NCBI GenBank assembly: GCA_041666965.1
Contig: JBAYFX010000016.1
Location: forward strand, 1-15,958
From: JBAYFX01 sp041666965
GTDB lineage: Bacteria > Patescibacteriota > Microgenomatia > UBA12405
Length of the DNA stretch: 15,958 nt
Reading direction: 5' to 3'
Shown here piece after piece: positions 6,439 through 15,251 of the stretch. The notes under the pieces are model-generated. The model searched no databases and was not told the DNA's origin. It worked only from the letters and a program-made list of their open reading frames with translations. Position 1 is the first letter of the stretch, and every line of letters begins with the position of its first letter. The translations under genes were made by a program, and so were the position numbers.

Positions 6439-7222
6439 TCAACTTCCCTCCCGATAAATAATTACTGTCTTCTACTGTTACCTTACCCCTCAGGCCTTTT
6501 TTAGTTTTTAACTCAGCTGCCATTTTATATGCTCCTTTTTGATCATATTCCTCAACTAATTTTCCATCAATTATATGAAACAGTTTAGTTGCATACTTCA
6601 AGTATTCCAAATCGTGTGTCACCATTACCATGGTCACTTTTTTCTCTTTATTTAAAGTACCCAAGAGTTCCATTAGCTCATCACCCGATACGGTATCCAA
6701 GTTTCCCGTAGGTTCATCAGCAATAATTACTGAAGGGTCAATTGTCAGCGCCCTCGCTAAACTTACTCTTTGTTGCTGACCACTTGATAACTCACTCGGG
6801 TGTCTGTTACCCCAGTTTTCTAGTTTTACTAATGTCAACTTGTCCCAAGCCGCTTTTTCTGCCACTTCTCTGGTTTTCCCCAATAATCTACCGGGTACCG
6901 CTGCATTCTCCAGCACTGATAAAGACTTAATCCAGATCGGTTGTTGAAAAACCATACCCACCTTCCGTTTTCGGTACGACACCATTTCGTCTTCACTCAT
7001 CGCATAAATATCTTTCCCTTCAATTTCCACGGTTCCATTTGTCGGCCTTTCCAGGCCAATAATTGAATGAAGCAAGGTTGATTTTCCACACCCTGAAGGT
7101 CCAAAAATTATCGCAAAATCACCTTCACTAATTTTTAAACTTATCCCTTTAATTACTTCAACCTCTTGTTTGCCAATTAAGAATTTCTTATACAGATCTT
7201 TCACTTCAATTATTCCAGCCAT
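6431..7222 (-). CDS. LolD/MacB-type ABC transporter ATPase
   Basis: This 263-residue cytoplasmic ATPase has every motif of the LolD/MacB group: Walker A GPSGCGKST at 41-49, Q-loop glutamine at 93 (FQQP), signature LSSGQ at 145-149, Walker B VIIADE at 165-170 followed by the D-loop (GNLD), and switch histidine H203. A tail of about 40 residues beyond the nucleotide-binding fold (from about 222) is basic and polar and has no motif I recognise; typical LolD proteins end near 230. It should dimerise under the MacB/FtsX-type permease encoded next. Its ATG shares one base with the TAA of the giant surface-protein gene (TAATG), a classic coupling arrangement. A G-rich stretch seven or eight bases upstream may serve as the ribosome-binding site. 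Confidence 0.95.
   Translation of the reverse strand: MAGIIEVKDLYKKFLIGKQEVEVIKGISLKISEGDFAIIFGPSGCGKSTLLHSIIGLERPTNGTVEIEGKDIYAMSEDEMVSYRKRKVGMVFQQPIWIKSLSVLENAAVPGRLLGKTREVAEKAAWDKLTLVKLENWGNRHPSELSSGQQQRVSLARALTIDPSVIIADEPTGNLDTVSGDELMELLGTLNKEKKVTMVMVTHDLEYLKYATKLFHIIDGKLVEEYDQKGAYKMAAELKTKKGLRGKVTVEDSNYLSGGKLNG
6446..6452 (-). promoter_or_regulatory. Strong Shine-Dalgarno sequence of the permease gene
   Basis: GGGAGGG on the minus strand lies seven bases before the permease ATG (6436-6438) and inside the last codons of the ATPase gene. It is among the clearest ribosome-binding sites in the window and supports the ATG that overlaps the ATPase stop (ATGGCTAG). Confidence 0.65.
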
Positions 7223-10200
7223 TATCGAGCCCCCATCTTTGTTAAACCATTAAAAAAGCCAAAACTCTTCGATAAACTGTTTACCACCAAGTCCAATGCC
7301 GATCGGGTTGCTTTAGGTATTACTACTATACTGTCAAAAGATACCGCTACATTGCCAGCTACGTCTTTACTCACTACTCGCAAATGATATACCATCCCCG
7401 GTTTCAGATCAGGAATTGACAAAGCATGATCTTCAGCCAACCGGGATTCTTCCGCAGTTTTACTTGAATAATCAGTACCCGTCCCCTCACCATACTCAAC
7501 TTGACTCGTTGCTGGTTCGTCAGTCCGCCAGTTTATAACTACTTGACCTTTAGCCTGCTCCCCAACCCCGGTAGTTACTCCCTCAGCCCTCAAATCACTT
7601 ATTTCTGGAGCTCTCAAATCAAGTGATGTTTTAAAATCAATTTTTTCGGCTGTAGCTTCATTGCCGGCCACATCTTTTCCTTTAACAATCACCACATACT
7701 GCGTATCATCCTCCAACTTATCAATTATTAATTGATGGTTTTCAGTTAAAGCTAACTGAATTTGATCTTTAACTTGCTCCGGATTATCCTTAGGAAAATA
7801 GGTAATTACCGAAGAAACTCCTGTGTTCGTTTTCCAAACTACTCTGATTGTAGCCGTCGGCGCCCCTCTAACTTGCTGTATTTTTACTCCACTTATTTTT
7901 GGCACCGGGAGAGTTTCAAATAAATAATCGTCCGATGTAAATGTATTTCCCTCATCGTCCAGTGCTACTAATTGTAAATGATACTGGCTACCTTCACTCA
8001 AATTATCGATTTTCATTGTATATAGGGAACTTGTGGTTGAAGTAGTCAGCTCTGAAACACCTCCGTAACTAGTTGTTATTCCATACAGCACTTTAACCTT
8101 AACCGCATTGGCTAAATTAAACTTCACATAAGCTGAATACAACCCTATGTCCTCAATTACCACAGCCGATATTAACGGTGCCGGATTAGTCTTAAAATTT
8201 CCTTCACTCGACTCACCCGTATTACCGTCCTCATCTGTCCACAAGACTTTATAATAATATGTCGTTCCCGGATCCAGCCCCGTTAAACTAATACTATGAC
8301 TACTCACCTGATCCGAAGACCCTACTTCATCCCCATAATCCCCCGAATTCTTCCCATATTTCACAAACGAATTACTTTTACGGTTTGTCGTCCAGTCAAT
8401 TACCGCCGATTTTGTCTTAACAACTACTATTGGCTCCGAGGTTAAGGTTGGTGGAACCCGCCATTTTCCGTCCGGTTTAAGCATTACTGTATCTGAGGGG
8501 GCTCCACACTCGTTAGTCGAGTCACAGGCTTTTACACAATAATAATAACTTAACTGCTCCAATTCCGGATCTACATACGAAGTTACTGATGATGACGCTG
8601 TCCCCGTAAAATTAGTCATATCCCCCGTACAACTAGCCCCAGTTTCTTCTGATCGGTATATTTTATAAGTTGCCACACCTGATCCAGACGCTTCCGGAGC
8701 ATCCCAAGAAAGAGCCAGTCGCCAGTTGCTGGTTTCCTTAATAGACACATCTGAAATATCAATGTTTCGAGGCATTCCCGGAGCCGCAGTTTCAGCCACA
8801 AAGTCAATCTCAGAAAAATTTCGGTAATCAATATTCCCTGCCTCATCTTTAGCTACTATATATAGAGTGTTTACCCCTTTTCTGGTAGCATAAGCTCCTT
8901 TCGACAAATAAGTTAACGATAACCCAATTTCATTTGTATTACTCGCCGACGGTGTTTCATTGAAAGAATAGTAATATCTTAAGCCTGATTGTTGCCCAAA
9001 ATAAGTATCCGGATCAGGTGTCGACCAACTAAAAGCAAATTCATTTACTGTGTTACTCGTTCCTACCTGAGGATAAGTCAACACCAACTCCCTTGGTGCA
9101 CCCGGTGCCGTCGCACTGTAATAGTATGATGCCGTTGAATAATCAGACACATTTCCCGCCTGATCCTTGGTTTTAACATAAAAAGTGTTTGTTCCTGTTT
9201 GATAAGCCGTAATCCCCACCACAGAAGTCCCCACAGTATAAACTTCACTTGCCCCTACCGCTCCGGTTTTATAATAATACCCCGCCACACCAGCCCCGGT
9301 GTCACCTGCTCCACTCCAATAAAAACTATAATTGTTTGTCGCCGTATACCCCTGAGGATCAGCCGTAATCGTTACTGGATTACTTGGAACCGAAGCATCA
9401 AATCCAAAAACAAATGTACTTCCCACCTCGCTTGCTACATTCCCCGCCCAGTCTTTTGCCTTCATCCGAAAGTAATAATTTTTGCCCGTTGTCATTGTTG
9501 TTCCCACATAATTGGTAGCCGTTGTGTAAGAACCATACACTTTCGGGTCAGCTGTTTGCCCTAAACCAAAATATACATAGTACCCGTGAATTCCGCTCCC
9601 TCCCTCCCCATCACTTGCTGCTCCGGTTTGCCCAATCTGAGGCCAACTGAAATATGGTGCCGTTGTTCCATAAAAAGTGTCAGATACTAAGGTAGTATCC
9701 ATCCCCACATTTTCATAAGCATTTAATACAACTGAATTAATAGGCGCCTGTTCATCCTGATAATAATTAAGTTTGTAACCATCTACGACTCCTGAATATA
9801 TCCCATCTCCAGAAGTTAACTCTAACTTCAACTGAAAATATCTTTTTGCCCCTGACCCTACCCGAAAACTAGTGATATTCCCGACCCTTTTTTCCGATGA
9901 CACCAAGCTCCACCCTTCCCAACTGTTTCCGTCAACAGAAGTTCTGGTATATACCACCATATCAGCATTCGTCGCCCCACTATAACCAATCTCAAGATTG
10001 GCAAACTTATAAATTGTACCCAAATCGTGTGCCGGTGAAATATATGTTCCACTTTCTCCAACTGCTGAATTAACTGTGGGTATTACATATGAATAAATTC
10101 CATTAGCATATGTATTTGTTCCGGCACCGGCAATCATATACAACTTGTCTCCTGCCTGATTAAGCACCCCCGCTCCACCGTAAGTCACTTGTGCCGGAGC

Positions 10201-13200
10201 ACTCACCCCCACGTCAGTCCAACTATTGCTAGCCACCGAATACGTCAAACAATTAGCTGTGTTTCCTCCCTTACACCCAATCATCAAACCGCCACCATTG
10301 CCTACCAAAAACCCGTCATAATTAAATCCAGCGCCTGCTGGTAAATAGGCAACCGTTGGCGCCGAAGTCCATACCCCAACACCCGACAGCGGTCCAAACC
10401 TATAAAAGGCTGTTGTCCCTACTCCGCGGGTCGCATATATATAATCTCCATTTTTAACCAAATCTGCCCCAAACTGCATAGCTGCCGGAGTATTGGGTAA
10501 TGTTGTCCATAAGCCACTGTTTACCCCATATTTATGAAAGTTATTTGTGTTCCCTCCCCGTATGCGATAAATATTCTCACTCCCATCAAACACCAAAGCC
10601 GACCCCTCACCCGCATCTGTGGGCATTGTTCCTCCCCCACCCACCACCTGACTCCAATTATCGCCAACAACATCATAAACTAAAAATTTTTTGTCATTAG
10701 CACTTGTCGAAGCATATATTTTATTAGCCACATTATCATAAACTAGCTCCGAACCTCGATATATCCCTGCTGGTACATCTGCTAGTTTTGTAACCTCGCC
10801 AGTTGCCGCATTATATTTAACAAACAAATTATCATAGCCTCCTCGGGTTATGTATAGATTATCCCCCTCGCCTCTTACCATATCTGCCCCGTCTCCGAAA
10901 TTACGGTTATCTGTTCCTCGCCACCAACCACCAAACAAATTCCAGTTGGGCACCACCCAGGAATTATTATTAATTTTATATTTGTACAAAATTGAAGTTG
11001 ATGCTCCTCTCAAAAAAATTAAGTCATTACCTACTTTTTTCATTGATGCTCCATAGCCAAAAACTCCCGGAGCCTCATTTAGTTCTGTCCATGTTTGTTG
11101 TGAAATATCATATTTAAACAAAAAAGGCTTGTCCCATCCGGGAATATAAAAAATCGCCCCAGTTGTTGGATCATGCTCTATTCTGCCTCCGTTATAAGTC
11201 ATAGCCGGAGTATTGGGTAATGTAGTCCACAAGCCCATATTTATGTCATAGCTAGAAAAACCGGTTCTCATTCCTCCCTGAATTGCGTATACCCGGCTAT
11301 TACCCACGTCCATTGCCAAATCCCCCCCCAAACCTACTAAATTATTTAATTGCCGTTCAGGTGATCCAAAATCAGTATTCGCTCCCAATACCTCCCAAAC
11401 ATCATTTAATGCGTCATACCTCATAAACGTATCATCTCCATTCCCTTTTAAAACGTATATATACTGTGCCCCATCAAATTCCATACTAGCACCCTGACTT
11501 ACAGGCTGGGGAGTATCCGCTGCCAGTTGGTCCGACCAACTGCTGGCGCCAATGTCATAGCGCCAAAATGATGTATTGTTCCCGCCTCTTAAAGCATACA
11601 AATAACCATTTGGGCCATTTACCATTGCTCCACCACCTAAAACTGTCCCCGGAGCAGTTTGCCCTACAGTAATCACGTTAGTAGCCAAATTATATATATA
11701 AAAAACATTACTTGACGCCCCTCTCAAAATATATAAATTCTGTCCAGAACTAACAAAGTCTCCACCATCCGCAACTGCCAACGACAACACGCTCAACCTC
11801 TCTTGTTGCCAAAATCCGTTTCTGCCCGACAACCGTATTTGATTATTGCTAATATCTACCCCTAAAGTTGTTCCTACCGAAAAGTCAGGGGTCGAAGTCT
11901 GAACTATGCTTATAAATGGAGACACCCCCTCATATTTGTATTCAAAAGCTTGCCAAGTTGAGCTAATATTTCCCGCCGTATCCCTTGTCTTAATCAATAA
12001 ATTATAAGTACCGGTCTCTAACGCGCTGGTAACTAAATAATTACTCTCTGGCTGGTAATTTCCATCCGTCACCGGGTCAATTGTGGCTGTAGTACCTTGC
12101 CCAAAATACACATAATATCCCTCTATTGCTGTTTGACTATCGGTTGCCCCACTCCAGGCAAAATAAGGCTGATTGTAAAAGTAAGTCACCCCTCTGGTTA
12201 TTCCCACACCCCCAACTTGAGAAGACAATCCCGTTATTACGTTCGGATTACTCGGCCCCGCAGTGTCCCCTGCATAGTTAATGTTGATATCTTTCAATCC
12301 CGGAGTGTCACCCCCCCCAGTTGTTGAATTTAATGTGACCCCAACCTGTAAATACCTTGCCTCAGGGCTAGAGATTACACTTCCGCTCACTTGTCCCCAA
12401 CTAGACCAATTAGTTTTATCGCTACTGCTTCTGGTGTTAATTACCACACCAGAATCACCCGGTGTACTAACTCCAACCGACAATCCGCTCCACTCACTTA
12501 CATAACCCAAATCCATAATTCCTGAAACCCAGCTGCCACTGGCAGGATAATTACTAGAACCAACTCCATATTTTCTAACCCACAAAATACTCATCCCCGC
12601 ATTTGAATATAAATTCCCTGCTCCATCCGACTCCAAAGATGCTCCGCTGTAAGGCCCTGATTCTGTAGCATTATATCCTGGTACATCGGCCAGCCGTCTC
12701 CAGGTATTACTATTGATTGTATATTCCCAAATGTCCTTTTTATAAAACCCGGCATGAGCATATATTTTACCGTTATAATAGGTAATATCAGTTCCATAAT
12801 ATGGTGAAAACGGCAAATCCCCCACCTGACTCCAAGTATCACTGGTAATATTGTATTTCAACATCCGGGCAATTCCGTTGCCTCCAATATAAAATAATTC
12901 GGTAGTTCCTACCCCAATAATTCTTGAGCCATATCCTGCCTCAGCGTCATCTGGCAAGTCCGCTACCACCGTATCCTCCCAAGTTTCCCCAACTCCAATC
13001 GTGTATCGCATAAAAGTTCTTGTTAATCCACCTCGTGTGGCATATAAGTAATTTCCACTTCCTGGATACGCCAATCCGGCTCCATAATTCGGTGCAATCG
13101 CGGCCGGTAAAGTAACCAATGTTGCCCAGGTTCCTCCCACCCCCACCGCCGGATTAAAACTATAAAAATTCCTATTACCTCCGCCTTGTAAAAAATACAT

Positions 13201-14436
13201 CAAGTTCCCAGCCACCACCCCCTTAGTATCAGTGCTAAAACTAACCGGAGCCACCGCCAATGTTTGCCAAGTCGCCCCCACCCCCAACCCACTTCGGTAT
13301 ATTGATCCGGACCCTCCCCGAAGATAATACATGTTTTCACCCCAGTAATTAAAGTCCGACCCAGTTCCCGGAGCTATTGGTAAATCCGGAGGACCAGCAA
13401 ACTGGCTGGTTGTCGGGTCAAATCGCCAAAAATCCTGCCGCCCATTACCCCTAAAAACATAAACCTTATCATCTGACTGGTTATAAACCGAACCCACATA
13501 TCGATTTGCCTGGGGAGTTCCAGCCAAATTACTCCAGGTCGTTGTCCCAATATTAAACCCCCAAAAAGCCGTTGTAGCGACGCCTCGTGTCACATAAATC
13601 ATTGTTCCACCAATTGTAATATTCCTGTTTTCGTTAATAGCTATGGGCATAGTCGGACCAACCGACCAACTGCTAGTCCCCAAATCATACATATAAAACG
13701 TATTTGAACTATTACCTCTTGGGGTATATAGCTTATTGGTTGACTGGCCATAAACTAAATTAGCTCCTAAATATATAGTCGCCGGCGCACTGTTAATTGT
13801 TGACCAGATGTTACCACTCACATTATATTTCCAAAAATCAGTTGTGTTGTAACCTCTTAAACAAAATATTTCCGTTCCATTAGTTTCCAGTGAGGCTCCT
13901 CCATAAACCAAATCAGGCAACATTACCATTTCCGTCCAACTATTATCCAAAATTGAATAACGGGAATATTCTTTTTGGTATCCGCCAAAAATGGCATAAA
14001 TGTAATTATCTAAAAACACTAAATCTGCTCCAGGATATGCGTAATGAGGTGAATTTGCCAACTTTTCCCAACGGTCTTCACTGGGTAAATAACGGGCAAA
14101 ATATTTATCAGCATTAGCCAATAAATAAACATAATTACCGTCCGATACCGTCACTGCCCCGTTTCCCAAAATTACGTTTGGAACAGTCCCGTTTACTGGC
14201 CCCCATTCTCCTGCTGATTTTAACCTCAATTGACCACCAACACTGTCCGCCTCAGTCCCCACATATTTTCCCTCATTAAAGTCAGCCGTAGCGGTTATTG
14301 TTTCAGTCTCGGCTTTTACCCCAATTTGCCATTTTAAAATGCCTGTTATTCCATAATTAAGTACCACCCAACACCCCGCATATATCCCGACCACAAACAC
14401 TGCTTTGGCAATTTTTTTTACTATTAATAAAAGCAC
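7222..14436 (-). CDS. Giant secreted kelch-repeat / FN3 surface protein (2404 residues)
   Basis: I do not recognise a named family for the whole protein. A basic N-terminus and hydrophobic core (about 12-36), then a possible signal-peptidase site after VKA (40-42), predict export. Next come 12 kelch-like repeats (about 103-635), a jelly-roll-like domain (636-722) and an Ig/FN3-like domain (726-836). The same order is repeated: 12 kelch-like repeats (901-1451), jelly-roll-like (1462-1560), Ig-like (1563-1680). Seven more Ig/FN3 domains fill 1681-2374; the last four resemble the FN3 type found beside purple acid phosphatases. The last 30 residues carry no membrane anchor or sorting signal I can recognise. 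The repeat consensus is a hydrophobic-Y-x-x-RG(G) strand, then F-x-x-Y, W and P. The start is GTG (14434-14436), with AAGG 12 bases ahead and the upstream gene ending 32 nt before it. Adhesion or ligand binding is likely but unproven. It is coupled by a 1-nt overlap to its ABC neighbours. Confidence 0.85.
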   Translation of the reverse strand: MLLLIVKKIAKAVFVVGIYAGCWVVLNYGITGILKWQIGVKAETETITATADFNEGKYVGTEADSVGGQLRLKSAGEWGPVNGTVPNVILGNGAVTVSDGNYVYLLANADKYFARYLPSEDRWEKLANSPHYAYPGADLVFLDNYIYAIFGGYQKEYSRYSILDNSWTEMVMLPDLVYGGASLETNGTEIFCLRGYNTTDFWKYNVSGNIWSTINSAPATIYLGANLVYGQSTNKLYTPRGNSSNTFYMYDLGTSSWSVGPTMPIAINENRNITIGGTMIYVTRGVATTAFWGFNIGTTTWSNLAGTPQANRYVGSVYNQSDDKVYVFRGNGRQDFWRFDPTTSQFAGPPDLPIAPGTGSDFNYWGENMYYLRGGSGSIYRSGLGVGATWQTLAVAPVSFSTDTKGVVAGNLMYFLQGGGNRNFYSFNPAVGVGGTWATLVTLPAAIAPNYGAGLAYPGSGNYLYATRGGLTRTFMRYTIGVGETWEDTVVADLPDDAEAGYGSRIIGVGTTELFYIGGNGIARMLKYNITSDTWSQVGDLPFSPYYGTDITYYNGKIYAHAGFYKKDIWEYTINSNTWRRLADVPGYNATESGPYSGASLESDGAGNLYSNAGMSILWVRKYGVGSSNYPASGSWVSGIMDLGYVSEWSGLSVGVSTPGDSGVVINTRSSSDKTNWSSWGQVSGSVISSPEARYLQVGVTLNSTTGGGDTPGLKDININYAGDTAGPSNPNVITGLSSQVGGVGITRGVTYFYNQPYFAWSGATDSQTAIEGYYVYFGQGTTATIDPVTDGNYQPESNYLVTSALETGTYNLLIKTRDTAGNISSTWQAFEYKYEGVSPFISIVQTSTPDFSVGTTLGVDISNNQIRLSGRNGFWQQERLSVLSLAVADGGDFVSSGQNLYILRGASSNVFYIYNLATNVITVGQTAPGTVLGGGAMVNGPNGYLYALRGGNNTSFWRYDIGASSWSDQLAADTPQPVSQGASMEFDGAQYIYVLKGNGDDTFMRYDALNDVWEVLGANTDFGSPERQLNNLVGLGGDLAMDVGNSRVYAIQGGMRTGFSSYDINMGLWTTLPNTPAMTYNGGRIEHDPTTGAIFYIPGWDKPFLFKYDISQQTWTELNEAPGVFGYGASMKKVGNDLIFLRGASTSILYKYKINNNSWVVPNWNLFGGWWRGTDNRNFGDGADMVRGEGDNLYITRGGYDNLFVKYNAATGEVTKLADVPAGIYRGSELVYDNVANKIYASTSANDKKFLVYDVVGDNWSQVVGGGGTMPTDAGEGSALVFDGSENIYRIRGGNTNNFHKYGVNSGLWTTLPNTPAAMQFGADLVKNGDYIYATRGVGTTAFYRFGPLSGVGVWTSAPTVAYLPAGAGFNYDGFLVGNGGGLMIGCKGGNTANCLTYSVASNSWTDVGVSAPAQVTYGGAGVLNQAGDKLYMIAGAGTNTYANGIYSYVIPTVNSAVGESGTYISPAHDLGTIYKFANLEIGYSGATNADMVVYTRTSVDGNSWEGWSLVSSEKRVGNITSFRVGSGAKRYFQLKLELTSGDGIYSGVVDGYKLNYYQDEQAPINSVVLNAYENVGMDTTLVSDTFYGTTAPYFSWPQIGQTGAASDGEGGSGIHGYYVYFGLGQTADPKVYGSYTTATNYVGTTMTTGKNYYFRMKAKDWAGNVASEVGSTFVFGFDASVPSNPVTITADPQGYTATNNYSFYWSGAGDTGAGVAGYYYKTGAVGASEVYTVGTSVVGITAYQTGTNTFYVKTKDQAGNVSDYSTASYYYSATAPGAPRELVLTYPQVGTSNTVNEFAFSWSTPDPDTYFGQQSGLRYYYSFNETPSASNTNEIGLSLTYLSKGAYATRKGVNTLYIVAKDEAGNIDYRNFSEIDFVAETAAPGMPRNIDISDVSIKETSNWRLALSWDAPEASGSGVATYKIYRSEETGASCTGDMTNFTGTASSSVTSYVDPELEQLSYYYCVKACDSTNECGAPSDTVMLKPDGKWRVPPTLTSEPIVVVKTKSAVIDWTTNRKSNSFVKYGKNSGDYGDEVGSSDQVSSHSISLTGLDPGTTYYYKVLWTDEDGNTGESSEGNFKTNPAPLISAVVIEDIGLYSAYVKFNLANAVKVKVLYGITTSYGGVSELTTSTTSSLYTMKIDNLSEGSQYHLQLVALDDEGNTFTSDDYLFETLPVPKISGVKIQQVRGAPTATIRVVWKTNTGVSSVITYFPKDNPEQVKDQIQLALTENHQLIIDKLEDDTQYVVIVKGKDVAGNEATAEKIDFKTSLDLRAPEISDLRAEGVTTGVGEQAKGQVVINWRTDEPATSQVEYGEGTGTDYSSKTAEESRLAEDHALSIPDLKPGMVYHLRVVSKDVAGNVAVSFDSIVVIPKATRSALDLVVNSLSKSFGFFNGLTKMGAR
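7315..9396 (-). repeat. Tandem Ig/FN3-like domains (seven) of the giant protein
   Basis: Residues 1681-2374 hold seven consecutive beta-sandwich domains of about 90-110 residues, starting near 1681, 1778, 1885, 1994, 2086, 2178 and 2275. The first two resemble bacterial Ig-like repeats with K-D-x-A-G-N near the end. The third is a typical FN3 with four cysteines (1936, 1967, 1971, 1977). The last four have the pattern I-x-W-x-T then YG or YF and end in F-x-T. They probably form a stalk. Confidence 0.65.
9757..10053 (-). other. Jelly-roll-like domain 2 of the giant protein
   Basis: Residues 1462-1560 read SGTYISPAHDLG, then YTRTSVDGNSWEGWS, then KRYFQLKLEL, ending in GYKLNYY. It aligns by eye with residues 636-722 and sits at the same place after its kelch array, supporting an ancestral supermodule duplication. 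Confidence 0.5.
10084..11736 (-). repeat. Kelch-like repeat array 2 (about 12 repeats)
   Basis: Residues 901-1451 of the giant protein, the second copy of the arrangement. Repeats start near residues 901, 946, 993, 1049, 1096, 1140, 1194, 1240, 1289, 1333, 1384 and 1432. Repeats 4 and 9 share GLWTTLPNTPA and a nearly identical DNA stretch, showing recent exchange or constraint. The whole array starts 798 residues after array 1. Confidence 0.75.
12271..12531 (-). other. Jelly-roll-like domain 1 of the giant protein
   Basis: Residues 636-722 read WVSGIMDLG, then NTRSS-D-TNWSSW, then ARYLQVGVTL, ending in DININY. This order (strand with DLG, an R-T/S-S-D-x-W-S-W segment, a RYLQ-x-x-V/L strand) is repeated after kelch array 2 and resembles a carbohydrate-binding-like beta-sandwich found in many bacterial surface proteins. 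The domain name is an inference from pattern. Confidence 0.5.
12532..14130 (-). repeat. Kelch-like repeat array 1 (about 12 repeats)
   Basis: Residues 103-635 of the giant protein. Successive repeats start near residues 103, 146, 190, 236, 280, 325, 369, 413, 464, 514, 558 and 609, a period of about 43-51 residues. The core is Y-x-x-RG, about eight residues, F-x-x-Y/F, about seven, then W, and a proline before the next strand. Classic kelch has a Gly-Gly pair where most of these have Arg-Gly. Twelve repeats is twice a six-bladed propeller, so two stacked propellers are a plausible fold. Confidence 0.75.
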
Positions 14437-14468
14437 TACTACAGACTACCTTAACCGTGAGTTATCTT

Positions 14469-15251
14469 TCAATATCTATTATTAATAATCTTACTAAATT
14501 TAATATCTCCTTCTATGTCAGTTCTTCTCACTTTCACCCCATTTTTCTCCAACCGCTCAATTACTTCTCTCGAAGGATGCCCATATTTATTCTTCCCCAC
14601 ACTAATAATTGCCTCACTTGGCCTAATTGCTTTTACCAATTCTTCGCTTGTTCCATTACCCGACCCATGATGACTCAACTTCATAATATTTACCCCACCT
14701 CCGACAATTTTTTCTTGCCAAACTAATCTCTGTTCAGTTTCAACATCTGCGTCCGCCATAAACCAGTAATTTCTGTTTCCCATTTTCACTATGGTAATTA
14801 TTCCCGTGTCCCCTTTTCCTTCTCTCTGCTTAGGATTATCCAATACCTCCACCTCTATTTGCCCTTGTTTTAACTTATCTCCGATATTTAACACAATCCA
14901 CTCCAGAGGCTCTATTTTCTTAATCCGATAACTCCCGTCAGTTATTATTTTGTCTACAGCCAACCCAGCCGTTAGTTTACCAATCCCTCCGCTGTGGTCC
15001 ACATCATCATGGGTGACCAATATCACTTCAATAATTCTATCCCACCAAACCACGTTCCTGTCCCAACACTCCCTTCCTTTACCGTCTGCCTTTCCGCTAT
15101 CTATTACCATCTGCCAGGACCCATCCATGATTATGGCCATATCCCCCTGCCCGACCCCACAAAACACCACCCCATTTTTAGGCTTGCTCAGTTGTAACGC
15201 GATTATGACTCCTAATCCTATTAACCAAAACCCTACCACCCACTTCTTCAT
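14469..15251 (-). CDS. comEC: ComEC C-terminal metallo-beta-lactamase domain (split-off)
   Basis: This 260-residue protein matches the C-terminal hydrolase domain of ComEC/Rec2, thought to degrade the non-transported DNA strand during uptake. One helix (4-21) is followed by V33-G-Q-G-D37, the ComEC entry motif. Metal-ligand motifs are T80-H-D-D-V-D-H86, the MADAD segment near 165-169, S193-H-H-G196, and G224-H-P226 with the closing R-R-T-D-x-x-G-D-I (242-250). Its ATG (15249-15251) lies within the channel-domain gene, which runs on for 74 nt in another frame. A GGAGG sequence is 13 bases upstream, nearer to another ATG at 15256-15258 that is in the other frame. The split lies exactly at a 7-nt tandem repeat, so this may be half of a frameshifted comEC or a truly separated subunit. 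It ends 32 nt before the giant gene. Confidence 0.85.
   Translation of the reverse strand: MKKWVVGFWLIGLGVIIALQLSKPKNGVVFCGVGQGDMAIIMDGSWQMVIDSGKADGKGRECWDRNVVWWDRIIEVILVTHDDVDHSGGIGKLTAGLAVDKIITDGSYRIKKIEPLEWIVLNIGDKLKQGQIEVEVLDNPKQREGKGDTGIITIVKMGNRNYWFMADADVETEQRLVWQEKIVGGGVNIMKLSHHGSGNGTSEELVKAIRPSEAIISVGKNKYGHPSREVIERLEKNGVKVRRTDIEGDIKFSKIINNRY

Noticed and set aside
9199..9564. Protein gene on the + strand opposite the giant gene
   Set aside because: Antisense to the Ig-like domains; its Cys/His/Arg-rich make-up is what the C-rich + strand gives in any open frame.
14437..14480. Separate promoter for the giant gene
   Set aside because: A TTGAAA is present, but no acceptable -10 box stands at the right distance, and the 32-nt gap fits an operon.
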